Shown piece after piece: positions 52,492 through 62,572 of a DNA stretch of 64,000 nt. This DNA is from Aurantimonas sp. HBX-1. Lineage in GTDB: Bacteria; Pseudomonadota; Alphaproteobacteria; Rhizobiales; Rhizobiaceae. The notes below the pieces were generated by a model. The model was given only the letters and a program-made list of their open reading frames with translations, had not been told where the DNA came from and made no database searches. Within the stretch, counting starts at the first letter, position 1. Each line of letters begins with the position of its first letter. Made by a program: the position numbers and the translations under genes. The DNA is taken from assembly GCF_021391535.1 (NCBI RefSeq), contig NZ_CP090066.1, positions 1,749,501 to 1,813,500 of the forward strand. The letters are read 5' to 3'.

Positions 52492-55287
52492 TCAGAAGAA
52501 GCTGCGGCGGGCCCACCAGCCGGTGCGGCGCGGCTTTTCTTCTTCCTTGCCGGTCTCGACGGCGTTCCCGGATGTCACCACCGGGTCCCTCGGAGCCGGT
52601 GCCGGCTCCACGTCGACCGCCGGCTGGTCGTCGTTGGCGGCGCTGCTTGCGCTGCCATCGTCGGACGATGCCGCTTCGGCCGGAGCCTGCTGGCTCTCGG
52701 CCACGACTGCCGGCTCCGACGCGATCTCGGCCGGGGCTTCAGTCGCTTCCGGCTCGGGTTCCGCCCGGTAGGCTTCGTCAGCCGCGGCATGGACCGGCTG
52801 GGCCTCGACTTCCGCCGCGACGGGCGCCTCCGGGAAGAACTGATCGGCGTTGGCCCGATCTTCCGCCGCGTCGGCGACGAAGCCAGTCGCAGCGATCGGC
52901 GTCTCGGTGTCGCCCGACTCGCCGTTCTCCGGCGTGTCCTCGCGGTTACGGCGGCCACCACGGCGACCGCGCCGGCGCCGGCGGCGTCCCCGCTCGTCGT
53001 CATCGCTCGCGACCGCATGGTGCGGTTCGGACGGATCGGTCTCGCTGTCGTCGTCCTCGGCGAAGGAACCGTTACTGTCGTCCGAAGCGGTGGCCTCGGT
53101 CTCGCTCTTGTCGCCGTCCCGCCGGCGTCCCCGACGCCTGCGACGCCGTGGCCGGCCGCTTTCGGAACGGTCGGTGGCTTCCTCGGCCTGGCCTTCTGCT
53201 TCGACTTCGCTCTCGTCCGTCTCGGCGATGTCGACGGCAGCGGCGCGCGCGGCCTCTTCATCGGCGGCCTCTTCCGCGGCGTCGATGGCAGCCACCGCAT
53301 CGGACCGGATCGCCTCCATCGGCAGCGGTGCGCGCGGGGCTTCCGCGCCATGGTCGATCTGGATTCCCTGGCGACCGGCGCTCTCGTCGGCCTCGATCAG
53401 GATGCGCAGGCCGTACAGCCGCTCCAGCTCCTCGATGCGCTTGCGCTTCTCGTTGAGCACGTAGAGCGCCGTCGCCGTCGGCACCTTGACGATGAGGTCG
53501 TGGCTCGAATGCTTCTGCAGGTGCTCCTCGATCGTGCGCAGCACGTGCAGCGCCAGCGAAGAGGCGGAACGGATGTGTCCCGTGCCCTCGCAGACCGGGC
53601 AGGTCTGCATGGTCGATTCCAGCACGCTGGCGCGGATGCGCTGGCGGCTCATTTCCATCAGGCCGAAATGCGAGATTCGGCCAACCTGAATGCGCGCGCG
53701 GTCGCTCTTCAGGCAGTCCTTCATCTTCTTCTCGACGGCGCGGTTGTTGCGCTTTTCCTCCATGTCGATGAAGTCGATGACGATCAGGCCGGCGAGATCG
53801 CGCAGCCGCAGCTGGCGCGCCACTTCCTCCGCCGCTTCTAGATTGGTCTGGTAGGCGGTGTCCTCGATCGAGTGCTCCTTGGTGGAGCGGCCCGAGTTGA
53901 CGTCGATGGCGACCAGCGCCTCGGTCTGGTTGATGATGATGTAGCCGCCGGACTTCAGCGTCACATGCGGCTGCAGCATGCGGTCGAGCTGCCCCTCGAT
54001 GCCCTGGCGCGCGAAGATCGGCGTCGGGTCGCGGTAGGGTTGCACCGCCTTTGCCTGGCTCGGCATCAGCATCCGCATGAAGTCCTTGGCTTCGCGGTAG
54101 CCGCCTTCGCCGGCAACGAGGATCTGGTCGATATCCTTGTTGTAGAGGTCGCGGATCGACCGCTTGATCAGGCTGCCTTCCTCGTAGACGAGGGCAGGGG
54201 CGATCGACGACAGCGTGACGTTGCGGACCGTCTCCCACAGCCGCATCAGATATTCGTAGTCGCGCTTGACCTCGGCCTTGGTGCGATTGGCGCCGGCGGT
54301 ACGCAGGATGATGCCCATGCCGCGCGGCACCTCGAGCTCGCGCACCACGTCCTTGAGGCGCTTGCGGTCGACGGCGTTGGTGATCTTGCGGGAGATGCCG
54401 CCGCCGCGCGCGGTGTTCGGCATCAGCACCGAGTAGCGGCCGGCCAGCGACAGATAGGTGGTGAGGGCCGCGCCCTTGTTGCCGCGCTCTTCCTTGACGA
54501 CCTGCACCAGCAGGATCTGGCGGCGCTTGATGACCTCCTGGATCTTGTACTGGCGGCGCGGGCGGACCTGGCGGACCGGGACCTCCTCCATCGCATCCTC
54601 GGAGCCGACCTCGTCGATCTCCTCTTCCTCGCCATTCTCGTCCGACTGCTCGTCGTCGCCGCCCGAACGGGCGCGGTTGCGGCGGCCACGGCCACGCCGG
54701 CGGTTGCGCTGCTCGCGCTCGCCGCCGCCATTGTCGCCTGACTCTGTATCGGCCTCGTTCGAACCGGACGCCTCGTCGTCACCCTCCTCGGCGTCGCGAG
54801 AGCGGGTCTCGTGGTTCTCGTCGTCCCGATGATCTTCGCCGGAGTGCCCGGTCTCGGAGGCGTTGCCGGCTTCCTCGACCTCTTCGGAAACGCTGTCGCC
54901 GTCATGGTCCTCGCGCTCGGCGGCGCGGTTGCGGGCAGGGCGCTTGTTCTGCTGGCTGCGCGCGACCTTGGCGTCTTCGGCGATCTCCTCTTCCTCGGCT
55001 CTGGCGAGGTCTTCCTCGATCAGCGCCTGACGGTCGGCCTTGGGGATCTGGTAGTAGTCGGGATGGATTTCGTTGAAGGCGAGGAAGCCGTGGCGGTTGC
55101 CGCCATACTCGACGAAAGCGGCCTGGAGCGAGGGTTCGACCCGCGTCACCTTGGCGAGGTAGATGTTTCCTTTGAGCTGCTTCTTGTGTTCCGACTCGAA
55201 GTCGAATTCCTCGATCCTGCTACCGCGAACGACGACGACGCGGGTCTCCTCCGGATGGGAGGCGTCGATCAGCATCTTGTTTGCCAT
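52492..55287 (-). CDS. rne: Ribonuclease E/G
   Basis: Endoribonuclease that starts mRNA decay and processes rRNA. The 931-aa product begins MANKMLIDASHPEETRVVVV. It has an S1 domain interrupted by an acidic, disordered insertion (residues about 105-240, many Glu, Asp and Arg), the 5'-sensor/DNase-I-like core with VEPSLQAAFVEYGGNRHGFL and IVIDFIDMEEKRNNRAVEKK, and the zinc-link CPVCEGTG. The C-terminal 250 residues are low-complexity (Arg/Gly-rich RRRRRGRR patches), as expected for a degradosome scaffold. Position and layout are typical of Rhizobiales. Confidence 0.97.
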   Translation of the reverse strand: MANKMLIDASHPEETRVVVVRGSRIEEFDFESEHKKQLKGNIYLAKVTRVEPSLQAAFVEYGGNRHGFLAFNEIHPDYYQIPKADRQALIEEDLARAEEEEIAEDAKVARSQQNKRPARNRAAEREDHDGDSVSEEVEEAGNASETGHSGEDHRDDENHETRSRDAEEGDDEASGSNEADTESGDNGGGEREQRNRRRGRGRRNRARSGGDDEQSDENGEEEEIDEVGSEDAMEEVPVRQVRPRRQYKIQEVIKRRQILLVQVVKEERGNKGAALTTYLSLAGRYSVLMPNTARGGGISRKITNAVDRKRLKDVVRELEVPRGMGIILRTAGANRTKAEVKRDYEYLMRLWETVRNVTLSSIAPALVYEEGSLIKRSIRDLYNKDIDQILVAGEGGYREAKDFMRMLMPSQAKAVQPYRDPTPIFARQGIEGQLDRMLQPHVTLKSGGYIIINQTEALVAIDVNSGRSTKEHSIEDTAYQTNLEAAEEVARQLRLRDLAGLIVIDFIDMEEKRNNRAVEKKMKDCLKSDRARIQVGRISHFGLMEMSRQRIRASVLESTMQTCPVCEGTGHIRSASSLALHVLRTIEEHLQKHSSHDLIVKVPTATALYVLNEKRKRIEELERLYGLRILIEADESAGRQGIQIDHGAEAPRAPLPMEAIRSDAVAAIDAAEEAADEEAARAAAVDIAETDESEVEAEGQAEEATDRSESGRPRRRRRRGRRRDGDKSETEATASDDSNGSFAEDDDSETDPSEPHHAVASDDDERGRRRRRRGRRGGRRNREDTPENGESGDTETPIAATGFVADAAEDRANADQFFPEAPVAAEVEAQPVHAAADEAYRAEPEPEATEAPAEIASEPAVVAESQQAPAEAASSDDGSASSAANDDQPAVDVEPAPAPRDPVVTSGNAVETGKEEEKPRRTGWWARRSFF

Positions 55288-55970
55288 GCAAATTCTCCCG
55301 GGCGCTCGCGCGGGATCGCGGGGTGGCAATGCGTGCCGGACCGTCGATCGCTGGGCGCGAGCCCGTATCGGCCGCTCGCATCAACCGCGTCCGTCCCCGG
55401 CGAGACGCATGTCCGGGCCGTGAGGTCCGGGCTGGCTGCGTCGATGGGGATCTGGAGGCTGGCGACAAAATAACGACCTGCAACAAATGGATGGCCGCTG
55501 GGGCGGCCGACGGAACGAGCGGACCGTTGCTGTTGGCACAGTGCGGTTCCGCATCGCTGAACAACCGGCTGGACGAAGGCTCCAGCATCGATCGAAAATC
55601 TTCCACGAGGCCCGCTGACGTGGTCGAATGTCGCGGGGGGTCGTCGTGCCCATGAAGATCGCCGTCGGACAGTTGGATATCCGCTGCGGCAGGGCCTCCG
55701 ACTCGGCGACGACACATATCCGTGTCACACTAAGCCTCACTTCCGCTTTTAGGCTGCGCAGCACCAAGAGACAAGGGCGATCCCGTGCGGGCGGCGGCAC
55801 CTCCGCCCCCAGGCCCAGCCCGGGGCAAGTTCCGGTGGATAGTTGCGTTCCGGGCGGCGCCCGGTGTCGCGAGCCGGCGCGGCCCCAGTCCGATCATGTT
55901 TGGCGGCCAGATGGGATGTCCGGCCCGCGGCGATTCGCACATCCGCGGCATTCTCGACGCAAAGAGGGGG
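55288..55970. other. 683-bp divergent intergenic region between rne and the amidase gene
   Basis: Long gap between divergent genes. It should hold the rne promoter and leader on the minus strand and the amidase promoter on the plus strand. I find no convincing ORF, operator or terminator. The minus-strand leader has a U-rich stretch (reverse complement of 55461-55490, including TTATTTTG) that could be an RNase E autoregulation site; this is only a guess. Confidence 0.4.
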
Positions 55971-57197
55971 ATGATCATCAACACCCGCCTGCTTCCCACC
56001 TGTATCGCCTGCGCCCTCGTCTTCGCGCTGGGGCTGGTCGCGGCCGTTGCGGCACTCGCTTCCGTGGCAAAGGCTGACGAACGGATCATCACCGGGGTCG
56101 AGCAGACCGCCGACGATGCCGGCTACAGCGTGAGCTTCGCCCTCAACGGCGCGGTTGAGACGCGGCTCCTCCGGCTGGTCAATCCGGACCGTGTCGCCAT
56201 CGACTTCATCGGCGCGCTGCCGGCCGTGGCGATCGTGTCGCCGCCGGACAACGCCTTCGTCGAAACGGTCCGGCACGGCCTCGCCGCCAACGATCGCTAC
56301 CGGTTCATCTACCGGCTGAAGCAGGATGCGGTGAGCTCGATCGAGCGCCAGGAACAGGCAGGCGGCGAGATCGTGACGCTGACGATCGGCCCCTCCGACG
56401 GCGCCGCGGCAGCACCGGCACCGCTCGCGGCTGCCGCGCCGGCGCCCCTGCAGGAGCCGCCGTCGCCGCGCCGCGATATCGACGCGGATCGCCAGCTGAC
56501 GATCGTGATCGATCCGGGCCATGGCGGCATCGACAATGGCGCGGTGTCGAAGTCCGGCACCTACGAGAAGGAGGTCAATCTCGCCGCGGCCTTCTCCCTG
56601 CGCGACGCGCTGCTCCGCCATCCCCGTGTGAAGGTCGTCCTCACCCGCGAATCGGACGTGTTCATCCCGCTCGACGAGCGTGCGGCCATCGGCAGGCGGG
56701 AACAGGCGCATCTGTTCGTCTCGATCCATGCCGATTCGATCCGCGCCTCAGCGCTGCGGGGGGCCACCGTCTACACCCTCTCGGAAAACGCATCGGACGA
56801 GCTCTCGCGCCAGATCGCGGCCAACGAGAACGCTGCCGACCGCTTTGCCGGCGCACAGTGGCAAGGCCGGGCGCCGGACGTGGTGGACATACTGGTGGAC
56901 CTGACGCGGCGCGAGACGGTGAGCTTCTCGGAGCACTTTGCCGCCTCGCTTGTCGAGGATCTCGCCCGCAACGACGTCCGGCTGATCAAGAATCCCAAGC
57001 GATCGGCGGGTTTCCAGGTACTCAAGGCGCCGGACGTGCCGTCGGTGCTGGTGGAGATGGGGTTCCTCTCCAATCGCGAGGACGAGAAGCTGCTGACCGA
57101 CGCGACCTGGCGCGCCGACGTCTCGGAAGCGATCGCCGACGCGATCGTCGGCTTCTTCCGCGGCGAGGCGGCAGCGCGTGCGGCCGGCGCCGACTGA
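55971..57197 (+). CDS. N-acetylmuramoyl-L-alanine amidase (AmiC-like), exported
   Basis: Cleaves the peptide from muramic acid in septal peptidoglycan to separate daughter cells. The 408-aa protein has a signal anchor (TRLLPTCIACALVFALGLVA), an AMIN domain (residues about 35-110, RIITGVEQTADDAGYSVSFA), and an Amidase_3 domain. Zinc ligands lie in DPGHGGIDNG, EKEVNLAAA and SIHADS, and the catalytic Glu in VEMGFLSNREDEK. I start at MIINTRLL after AAAGAGGGGG; the frame is open upstream without similarity. Activation by LytM factors such as the M23 protein at 61185 is plausible. Confidence 0.95.
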   Translation: MIINTRLLPTCIACALVFALGLVAAVAALASVAKADERIITGVEQTADDAGYSVSFALNGAVETRLLRLVNPDRVAIDFIGALPAVAIVSPPDNAFVETVRHGLAANDRYRFIYRLKQDAVSSIERQEQAGGEIVTLTIGPSDGAAAAPAPLAAAAPAPLQEPPSPRRDIDADRQLTIVIDPGHGGIDNGAVSKSGTYEKEVNLAAAFSLRDALLRHPRVKVVLTRESDVFIPLDERAAIGRREQAHLFVSIHADSIRASALRGATVYTLSENASDELSRQIAANENAADRFAGAQWQGRAPDVVDILVDLTRRETVSFSEHFAASLVEDLARNDVRLIKNPKRSAGFQVLKAPDVPSVLVEMGFLSNREDEKLLTDATWRADVSEAIADAIVGFFRGEAAARAAGAD

Positions 57198-57435
57198 GCC
57201 AGCGCCGCGAAAGGAAACGACCGGCTGTGACAAAAACGTCACGATCCCGGCATTGCGATTGTGGGTCGCGGTCGCATCCACGCGCTTGCCGTATTTGGCG
57301 CCCACAGGTTAGCCAACGGAATGCAGGATCCGCGTCGAGACGATCGATGCCGGGTCACGGAGCAGCCGGCCGACCCCAGAGGGTCGGCGCGTTGGGGACC
57401 GGTAGAGGCCATCAGCCCGGCCGGACGGAGTTTCG

Positions 57436-59883
57436 ATGATCAGACTGCTCGGCTATTTCTTCGGGATAGGCGCGGTGTTCTTCCTCCTCGTCGCCGGCGG
57501 CATCGCCTGGTACCTGGAGCGGACGGCGCAGGACCTGCCCGACTACCAGGTGCTGGCGAACTACGAGCCGCCCGTGACGACGCGGGTGCACGCCTCGGAC
57601 GGCTCGCTGATGGCCGAGTACGCGCGGCAGCGGCGGCTGTTCCTGCCGATCCAGGCGATCCCCAATCTCGTCAAGAACGCTTTCCTCGCGGCCGAGGACA
57701 AGAATTTCTACAGCCACCCCGGCATCGACATCGAGGGCGTGGCCCGCGCCGTGCTGGTTCTGGCCAAGGGCGGCCGCATGCAGGGCGCCTCGACGATCAC
57801 CCAGCAGGTGGCGAAGAACTTCCTGCTGACCAACGAGCGGACCTTCGATCGCAAGATCAAGGAGGCGATCCTGTCGCTGCGGATCGAGCAGGCCTATTCC
57901 AAGGACAAGATCCTCGAGCTCTATCTCAACGAGATCTATCTCGGCCTCGGCGCCTACGGCGTCGCCGCCGCCTCGCTCGCCTATTTCGACAAGTCGGTGA
58001 ACGAACTGACCATCGAGGAAGCCGCCTACCTGGCGGCGCTCCCCAAGGCGCCGGAGAACTACAACCCGTTCCGCAACACCGACAGCGCGCTCGAGCGCCG
58101 CAACTGGGTCATCGACCAGATGGCCTCGAACGGCTTCATCAACGTCGCCGAGGCACAGGAGGCGCAGGACAAGCCGCTGAAGGTCGACCCGCGCCCGACC
58201 GGCACCTATCTGGCTTCCTCGGAATTCTTCACCGAGGACGTGCGTCGCGAGATCGTCGATCGCTACGGCGTCGATGCCCTCTACGAGGGCGGCCTGTCGG
58301 TCCGCACCACCCTGGATCCCGATCTGCAGGCCCATGCGCGCAAGGCCCTGCAGCATGGCCTCGTGACGTTCGACCAGGCGCGGGGCTTCCGCGGGCCGGT
58401 GACGCATATCGATGTCGGCAGCGACTGGGGCGTGGCACTGGGCAAGGTGGAGCCGCTGGCGGACGTCCCGGAATGGCGGCTCGCGGTGGTGCTCTCGACC
58501 GATTCCGAGCGCGTCGACATCGGTCTGCAGCCGCAGCGCGGCGTGTCCGGCGCGCGGGGCGCCGAGCGGGAGATCGGCACGATCGCGCTGCCCGACATGA
58601 AATGGGCCCTCCGCCTGAACACCAAGGAGCGCAAGCAGAACGTCCGGACGGCTTCCGAGGTGCTGACGCGTGGCGATGTGGTCTATGTCGAGTCGAAGGG
58701 CGAGGGGACGGCCTGGCTGCTGCGCCAGCCGCCGAAGGTCCAGGGCGCCCTGGTCTCGATGGAGCCGCAGACGGGCCGCGTCGTCGCCATGGTCGGCGGC
58801 TTCTCTTTCGCCGAGTCCGAGTTCAACCGTGCCTCGCAGGCCTATCGCCAGCCGGGCTCTTCCTTCAAGCCGTTCGTCTACGCGGCGGCGCTCGACAACG
58901 GCTACACGCCGGCCTCGGTGATTCTCGACGCCCCGATCTCGCTGCCCGACGGCAATGGCGGGTTCTGGGAGCCGTCGAACTACGGCGGCGGCTCGGCTGG
59001 CCCCTCGACCCTGCGACTCGGCATCGAGAAGAGCCGCAACCTGATGACGGTGCGCCTCGCCAAGGACATGGGCATGGACCTGGTCGCCCAGTATGCCGAG
59101 CGCTTTGGCATCTACGACAAGCTCGCGCCCTATCTGCCGATGGCGCTCGGTGCCGGCGAGACGACGGTGCTTCGGCTGGTCTCGGCCTATGCGGTGATCG
59201 CCAATGGCGGACGCTCGCTGCAGCCGTCGCTGATCGACCGGGTGCAGGATCGATACGGGCGCACCATCCTGAAGCACGACCAGCGCCAGTGCGCCGAGTG
59301 CAATGTCAGCGAATACAACGGCCAGCCGGAGCCGGAACTGGTCGACGAGCGCAACCAGGTCCTGGACCCGATGACCGCCTACCAGATCACCTCGATGATG
59401 GAAGGGGTCGTGCAGCGCGGCACCGCGACGCGGGTCAAGGAAGTCGGCGTGCCGATCGCCGGCAAGACCGGCACCACCAATGACGAGAAGGACGTGTGGT
59501 TCGTCGGCTTCACCCCGAACCTCGTGACCGGCGTGTTCATCGGCTACGACAACCCGCAGCCCATGGGCGACGGGGCGACGGGCGGCGGTCTCGCCGCGCC
59601 GGTGTTCGTCGAGTTCATGAAGCACGCGGTGGAGGGAAAGCCGCCGGTCGAGTTCAAGGTGCCCGAGGGCATGGAACTCATCGCCGTCAATCGCAAGACC
59701 GGCATGCGCGCCGAGGGCGACGGCCCCGACGTGATCATGGAGGCCTTCAAGCCCGGCACCGGCCCCGCCGACGCCTACGAGATCATCGGCATGGACGAGA
59801 TGGCCTCCGACTTCGGCACCGGCGAGGTGTCGCCGGAGGCCGAGCAGGCGATCGTCCAGGGCGGCGGCGGCGGGCTGTTCTAG
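57436..59883 (+). CDS. mrcA: Penicillin-binding protein 1A (bifunctional transglycosylase/transpeptidase)
   Basis: Builds and cross-links peptidoglycan. The 815-aa product has an N-terminal membrane helix (residues 8-28). The GT51 domain has E87 in AAEDKNFYSHPG and QGASTITQQVAKNF; an ODD/OB region follows (about 330-420). The transpeptidase domain has SxxK at 475-478 (GSSFKPF), SRN at 533-535 and KTG at 677-679. Long for PBP1A but within the Rhizobiales range. The upstream 238 bp contains an inverted repeat GTGAC-N6-GTCAC (57227-57242) of unknown use. Followed by prfB. Confidence 0.97.
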   Translation: MIRLLGYFFGIGAVFFLLVAGGIAWYLERTAQDLPDYQVLANYEPPVTTRVHASDGSLMAEYARQRRLFLPIQAIPNLVKNAFLAAEDKNFYSHPGIDIEGVARAVLVLAKGGRMQGASTITQQVAKNFLLTNERTFDRKIKEAILSLRIEQAYSKDKILELYLNEIYLGLGAYGVAAASLAYFDKSVNELTIEEAAYLAALPKAPENYNPFRNTDSALERRNWVIDQMASNGFINVAEAQEAQDKPLKVDPRPTGTYLASSEFFTEDVRREIVDRYGVDALYEGGLSVRTTLDPDLQAHARKALQHGLVTFDQARGFRGPVTHIDVGSDWGVALGKVEPLADVPEWRLAVVLSTDSERVDIGLQPQRGVSGARGAEREIGTIALPDMKWALRLNTKERKQNVRTASEVLTRGDVVYVESKGEGTAWLLRQPPKVQGALVSMEPQTGRVVAMVGGFSFAESEFNRASQAYRQPGSSFKPFVYAAALDNGYTPASVILDAPISLPDGNGGFWEPSNYGGGSAGPSTLRLGIEKSRNLMTVRLAKDMGMDLVAQYAERFGIYDKLAPYLPMALGAGETTVLRLVSAYAVIANGGRSLQPSLIDRVQDRYGRTILKHDQRQCAECNVSEYNGQPEPELVDERNQVLDPMTAYQITSMMEGVVQRGTATRVKEVGVPIAGKTGTTNDEKDVWFVGFTPNLVTGVFIGYDNPQPMGDGATGGGLAAPVFVEFMKHAVEGKPPVEFKVPEGMELIAVNRKTGMRAEGDGPDVIMEAFKPGTGPADAYEIIGMDEMASDFGTGEVSPEAEQAIVQGGGGGLF

Positions 59884-60015
59884 CCTTCGGCGCCGAACGG
59901 CGTTATAGACGCCGCCGGCGAGGCGGGCTGCTGCCCGCGTCGCCCCTCCATGGCGTGAACGAGCGGCTTTTGCCCGTCGCGCGATCCATCAGCAGGAATT
60001 CCGGGAGTTTGCGGC

Positions 60016-61144
60016 GTGCGAACCGAGATCGAAACCATTGTCGACGAGACCAAGCAGGCCATAAGCCTGCTGAGGAGGCATCTTTGACTGGGATAGCTCC
60101 CTCAGGCGTCTCGACCATCTGAACAACAAGGCCGAGGATCCCACCATCTGGGACAACGCGGCAGAGGCGCAGGCGCTGATGCGCGAGCGCCAGCAGCTCG
60201 AGACCTCCGTCGCTTCCATCCGCCGTCTCGAACAGACGATCGCCGACAGCGTCGAACTCATCGCCATGGGCGAGGAGGAAGGCGACCCGGAGATCGTGTC
60301 GGAAGCCGAAAAGGCGATCCGCGACGTCAAGGCCGAGGTCGCCAAGCGGCAGATCGAGACCCTGCTGTCGGGCGAAGCCGACGCCAACGACACCTATGTC
60401 GAGGTGCATTCCGGCGCGGGCGGCACCGAGAGCCAGGACTGGGCGGCGATGCTGGAGCGCATGTACATGCGCTGGGCGGAGCGGTCCGGGATGAAGGTCG
60501 AGGTGCTGGAAGAGCATGCCGGCGAGGAAGCCGGCATCAAGTCGGCGACGCTGCTGTTCAAGGGCCACAACGCCTATGGCTGGATGAAGACCGAATCGGG
60601 CGTCCACCGCCTGGTGCGGATCTCGCCCTATGACAGCCAGGCGCGGCGCCACACCTCCTTCGCATCGGTGTGGGTCTATCCGGTCATCGACGACTCGATC
60701 CAGATCGACGTGTCGGAATCCGACGTGCGCATCGATACCTACCGCGCATCGGGCTCTGGCGGGCAGCACATCAACACCACCGATTCGGCGGTGCGCATCA
60801 CGCATCTCGCCACCGGCATCGCGGTGTCGTGCCAGGCCGAGCGCTCGCAGCACAAGAACAAGGCCAAGGCCTGGGAAATGCTGCGCTCGCGCCTCTACGA
60901 GGAAGAGCTGAAGCGGCGGGAGGAGGCGGCGAGCGCCACCGAAGCGTCGAAGAGCGACATCGGCTGGGGCCACCAGATCCGCTCCTACGTCCTTCAGCCG
61001 TACCAGCTGGTGAAGGACCTGCGGACCGGGGTGGAGAGCACCTCGCCGCAGGACGTGCTGGACGGCGAACTTGACGAGTTCATGGAAGCGGCGCTCGCCC
61101 ATCGCGTGCAGGGCGGCGGCGAGACGGCCGGCGACATCGACTAG
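60016..61144 (+). CDS. prfB: Peptide chain release factor 2 (programmed +1 frameshift)
   Basis: Recognises UGA and UAA stops and releases the peptide. Translation from GTG at 60016 runs 23 codons to CTT TGA (TGA at 60085-60087). A +1 shift past T60085 continues at GAC (60086) to the TAG at 61142, giving 375 aa. The stimulatory AGGAGG, a 3-nt spacer and CTTTGAC are the classical RF2 autoregulatory element. The protein has the UGA-reading tripeptide region SPYDSQARRHTSF (S203-Y205) and the catalytic GGQ at 248-250 (SGSGGQHINTTDSA). A simple ORF caller would start it falsely at the internal ATG 60179. Confidence 0.95.
60073..60088 (+). promoter_or_regulatory. prfB programmed frameshift signal
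   Basis: AGGAGG (60073-60078), CAT spacer, then CTT TGA C (60082-60088). The internal Shine-Dalgarno-like hexamer pushes the ribosome +1 at the slippery CTT when UGA decoding is slow, so RF2 controls its own synthesis. The spacing equals that of the E. coli site. Confidence 0.93.
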
Positions 61145-61155
61145 AAGACGAAGAG

Positions 61156-61185
61156 AGCGAAGGGACCGGCAACGGCCCCTTCGCT
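61156..61185. terminator. Convergent hairpin between prfB and the M23 gene
   Basis: A perfect 9-bp inverted repeat, AGCGAAGGG (61156-61164) and CCCTTCGCT (61177-61185), with a 12-nt loop lies in the 40-bp gap between the two convergent stop codons. The minus-strand exit is pyrimidine-rich (CTCTTCGTCTTC) rather than a pure T-tract, so it is a likely but not ideal terminator. Confidence 0.5.
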
Positions 61186-62477
61186 CAGGAAAACGTGCCG
61201 ATCCTCTCGCCGATGCGGAAGAAGCGCTCCGGGTCGACGGCCTTGCCGCCGCGGCGGATCTCGTAGTGCAGATGCGGACCGGTGCTGCGGCCGGTGGAGC
61301 CCACCGCGCCGATCGGCGCGCCCTTGGCGACCGTCTGGCCGACCCGGACATCGATGCGGGACATGTGGCCGTAGCGGGTGGTGATGCCCCGCCCGTGATC
61401 GATCTCGACCATGTTGCCGTAGCCGCCGGCGCGGCCGGCCCGGATCACCTTGCCGGGAGCCGAGGCGGTGACGCGCGTGCCCTGGGGGAGCGCGTAGTCG
61501 ACCCCGGCGTGAAGCGCGGTCCGGCCCAGAAACGGATCCGGCCTGACGCCATAACTGCTCGAGACGTAGCGGCGTGCCATCGGCGGGCTCAACGGCAGGC
61601 TGGCGGCCACGGAGCCGACCGCGTGCAGCGCCGTCAGCGCCGTGTCCAGTTCTGCCACCGTCGCGTCGAAGTCGAAACCGGCGGGCACCGGTTCGAACGG
61701 ACCACCGGTCGCGGCCTCCGGCTCCCCATCCTCGACCGCGATGCCGGCCGTCTTGAGCGCCGTTGCGATCTTCACGGTCCGGACGCGGGCGGACTCGGCG
61801 AGCCGTTGCAGTTCGGCGATCTGGCGGAATTCGACCAGATCGATGGCCCGGCCGATCTCGCGGATCGTCGCGTCGGCGAGCGGCACCTCCGCGTCGCGCC
61901 GCTCGGCGGCCGCATCGGCGCCCGCCCGCAGCCCATTCGGGGCTTCGTCCGTGACGGCCACGGCAGGCGCGGTCCCGGCACTCACCGGCTGAGGTTCGAT
62001 CGCCAGTTCCGCGTCGCCGGCCATCGCCGGTTTCGCGGTCGGCAACGGGATGGGCTCGGCGATCAGTCCCGATGCCTGGGCACGGTCGAAGAGCGGCCGC
62101 AGCGTATCGTAGCGGGCGGCCAGCTCCTCCTGTTGCTCCAGGAGGACATCCACCTTGGTCTCGACCAGACGCTGCGACAGGGCGTGGCGGCTGGTCAGCG
62201 AATCGACCTGAGTGCGCAGCGCCGCGATCCGCTGCTCGTATTCGCGCTGCAACGAGCTGCGGATGACGACGGCCTGATCGGTGGGGTTGCTGCCCTGCAG
62301 GACGTACCAGGCCGGCGCGGCGACCCCGGCGACGGCGAGCGTTGCCGCCAGCGCCACGCCGGCGGCGAGCCGGCGCGGCCCGATGGTGAAGTGCCGGACC
62401 TGGTCGCCGCGGGCGATGATTACGGTGTGGGCCTGCCGGTATTCGCCGAACGTCCGATCGTGTCGTGCTGCCGCCAT
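61185..62477 (-). CDS. M23 family metallopeptidase (LytM-type), membrane-anchored
   Basis: A 430-aa envelope protein with a cytosolic N-terminus, one membrane helix (LAAGVALAATLAVAGVAAPA, about residues 37-57), and a coiled-coil region (residues about 75-125, SSLQREYEQRIAALRTQVDS). A low-complexity linker and a C-terminal peptidase M23 domain follow, with HAGVDYA, YGHMSRIDVRVGQ and HLHYEIR. The zinc ligands (H, D, H) look present, so it may be an active endopeptidase or a coiled-coil activator like EnvC/DipM. It fits functionally with the amidase and PBP1A encoded nearby. Confidence 0.93.
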   Translation of the reverse strand: MAAARHDRTFGEYRQAHTVIIARGDQVRHFTIGPRRLAAGVALAATLAVAGVAAPAWYVLQGSNPTDQAVVIRSSLQREYEQRIAALRTQVDSLTSRHALSQRLVETKVDVLLEQQEELAARYDTLRPLFDRAQASGLIAEPIPLPTAKPAMAGDAELAIEPQPVSAGTAPAVAVTDEAPNGLRAGADAAAERRDAEVPLADATIREIGRAIDLVEFRQIAELQRLAESARVRTVKIATALKTAGIAVEDGEPEAATGGPFEPVPAGFDFDATVAELDTALTALHAVGSVAASLPLSPPMARRYVSSSYGVRPDPFLGRTALHAGVDYALPQGTRVTASAPGKVIRAGRAGGYGNMVEIDHGRGITTRYGHMSRIDVRVGQTVAKGAPIGAVGSTGRSTGPHLHYEIRRGGKAVDPERFFRIGERIGTFS

Positions 62478-62572
62478 CGTCCAATCCAGTGTCGATGCAA
62501 GGGAAAGGTCCCCAGGCTGACGGTTGGATTAGAGAATGTTAGGGTTAACAATCCGTCTTCGAGGACCCTGGT

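Noticed and set aside
52980..54800. Long opposite-strand frames across rne that look like open genes.
   Set aside because: They are mirror frames of the Glu/Arg-rich, high-GC rne coding sequence. The same effect explains the many long antisense frames elsewhere in this GC-rich window.
57227..57242. GTGAC-N6-GTCAC inverted repeat upstream of PBP1A as a CRP/FNR-type operator.
   Set aside because: Read as TGTGA...TCAC, the spacing is 8 rather than 6 and the arms are short. No known regulator motif fits.
62521..62550. TTAG/TTAA repeats upstream of the M23 gene as a CtrA site.
   Set aside because: Half-site spacing (6 or 13 bp) does not match TTAA-N7-TTAA.
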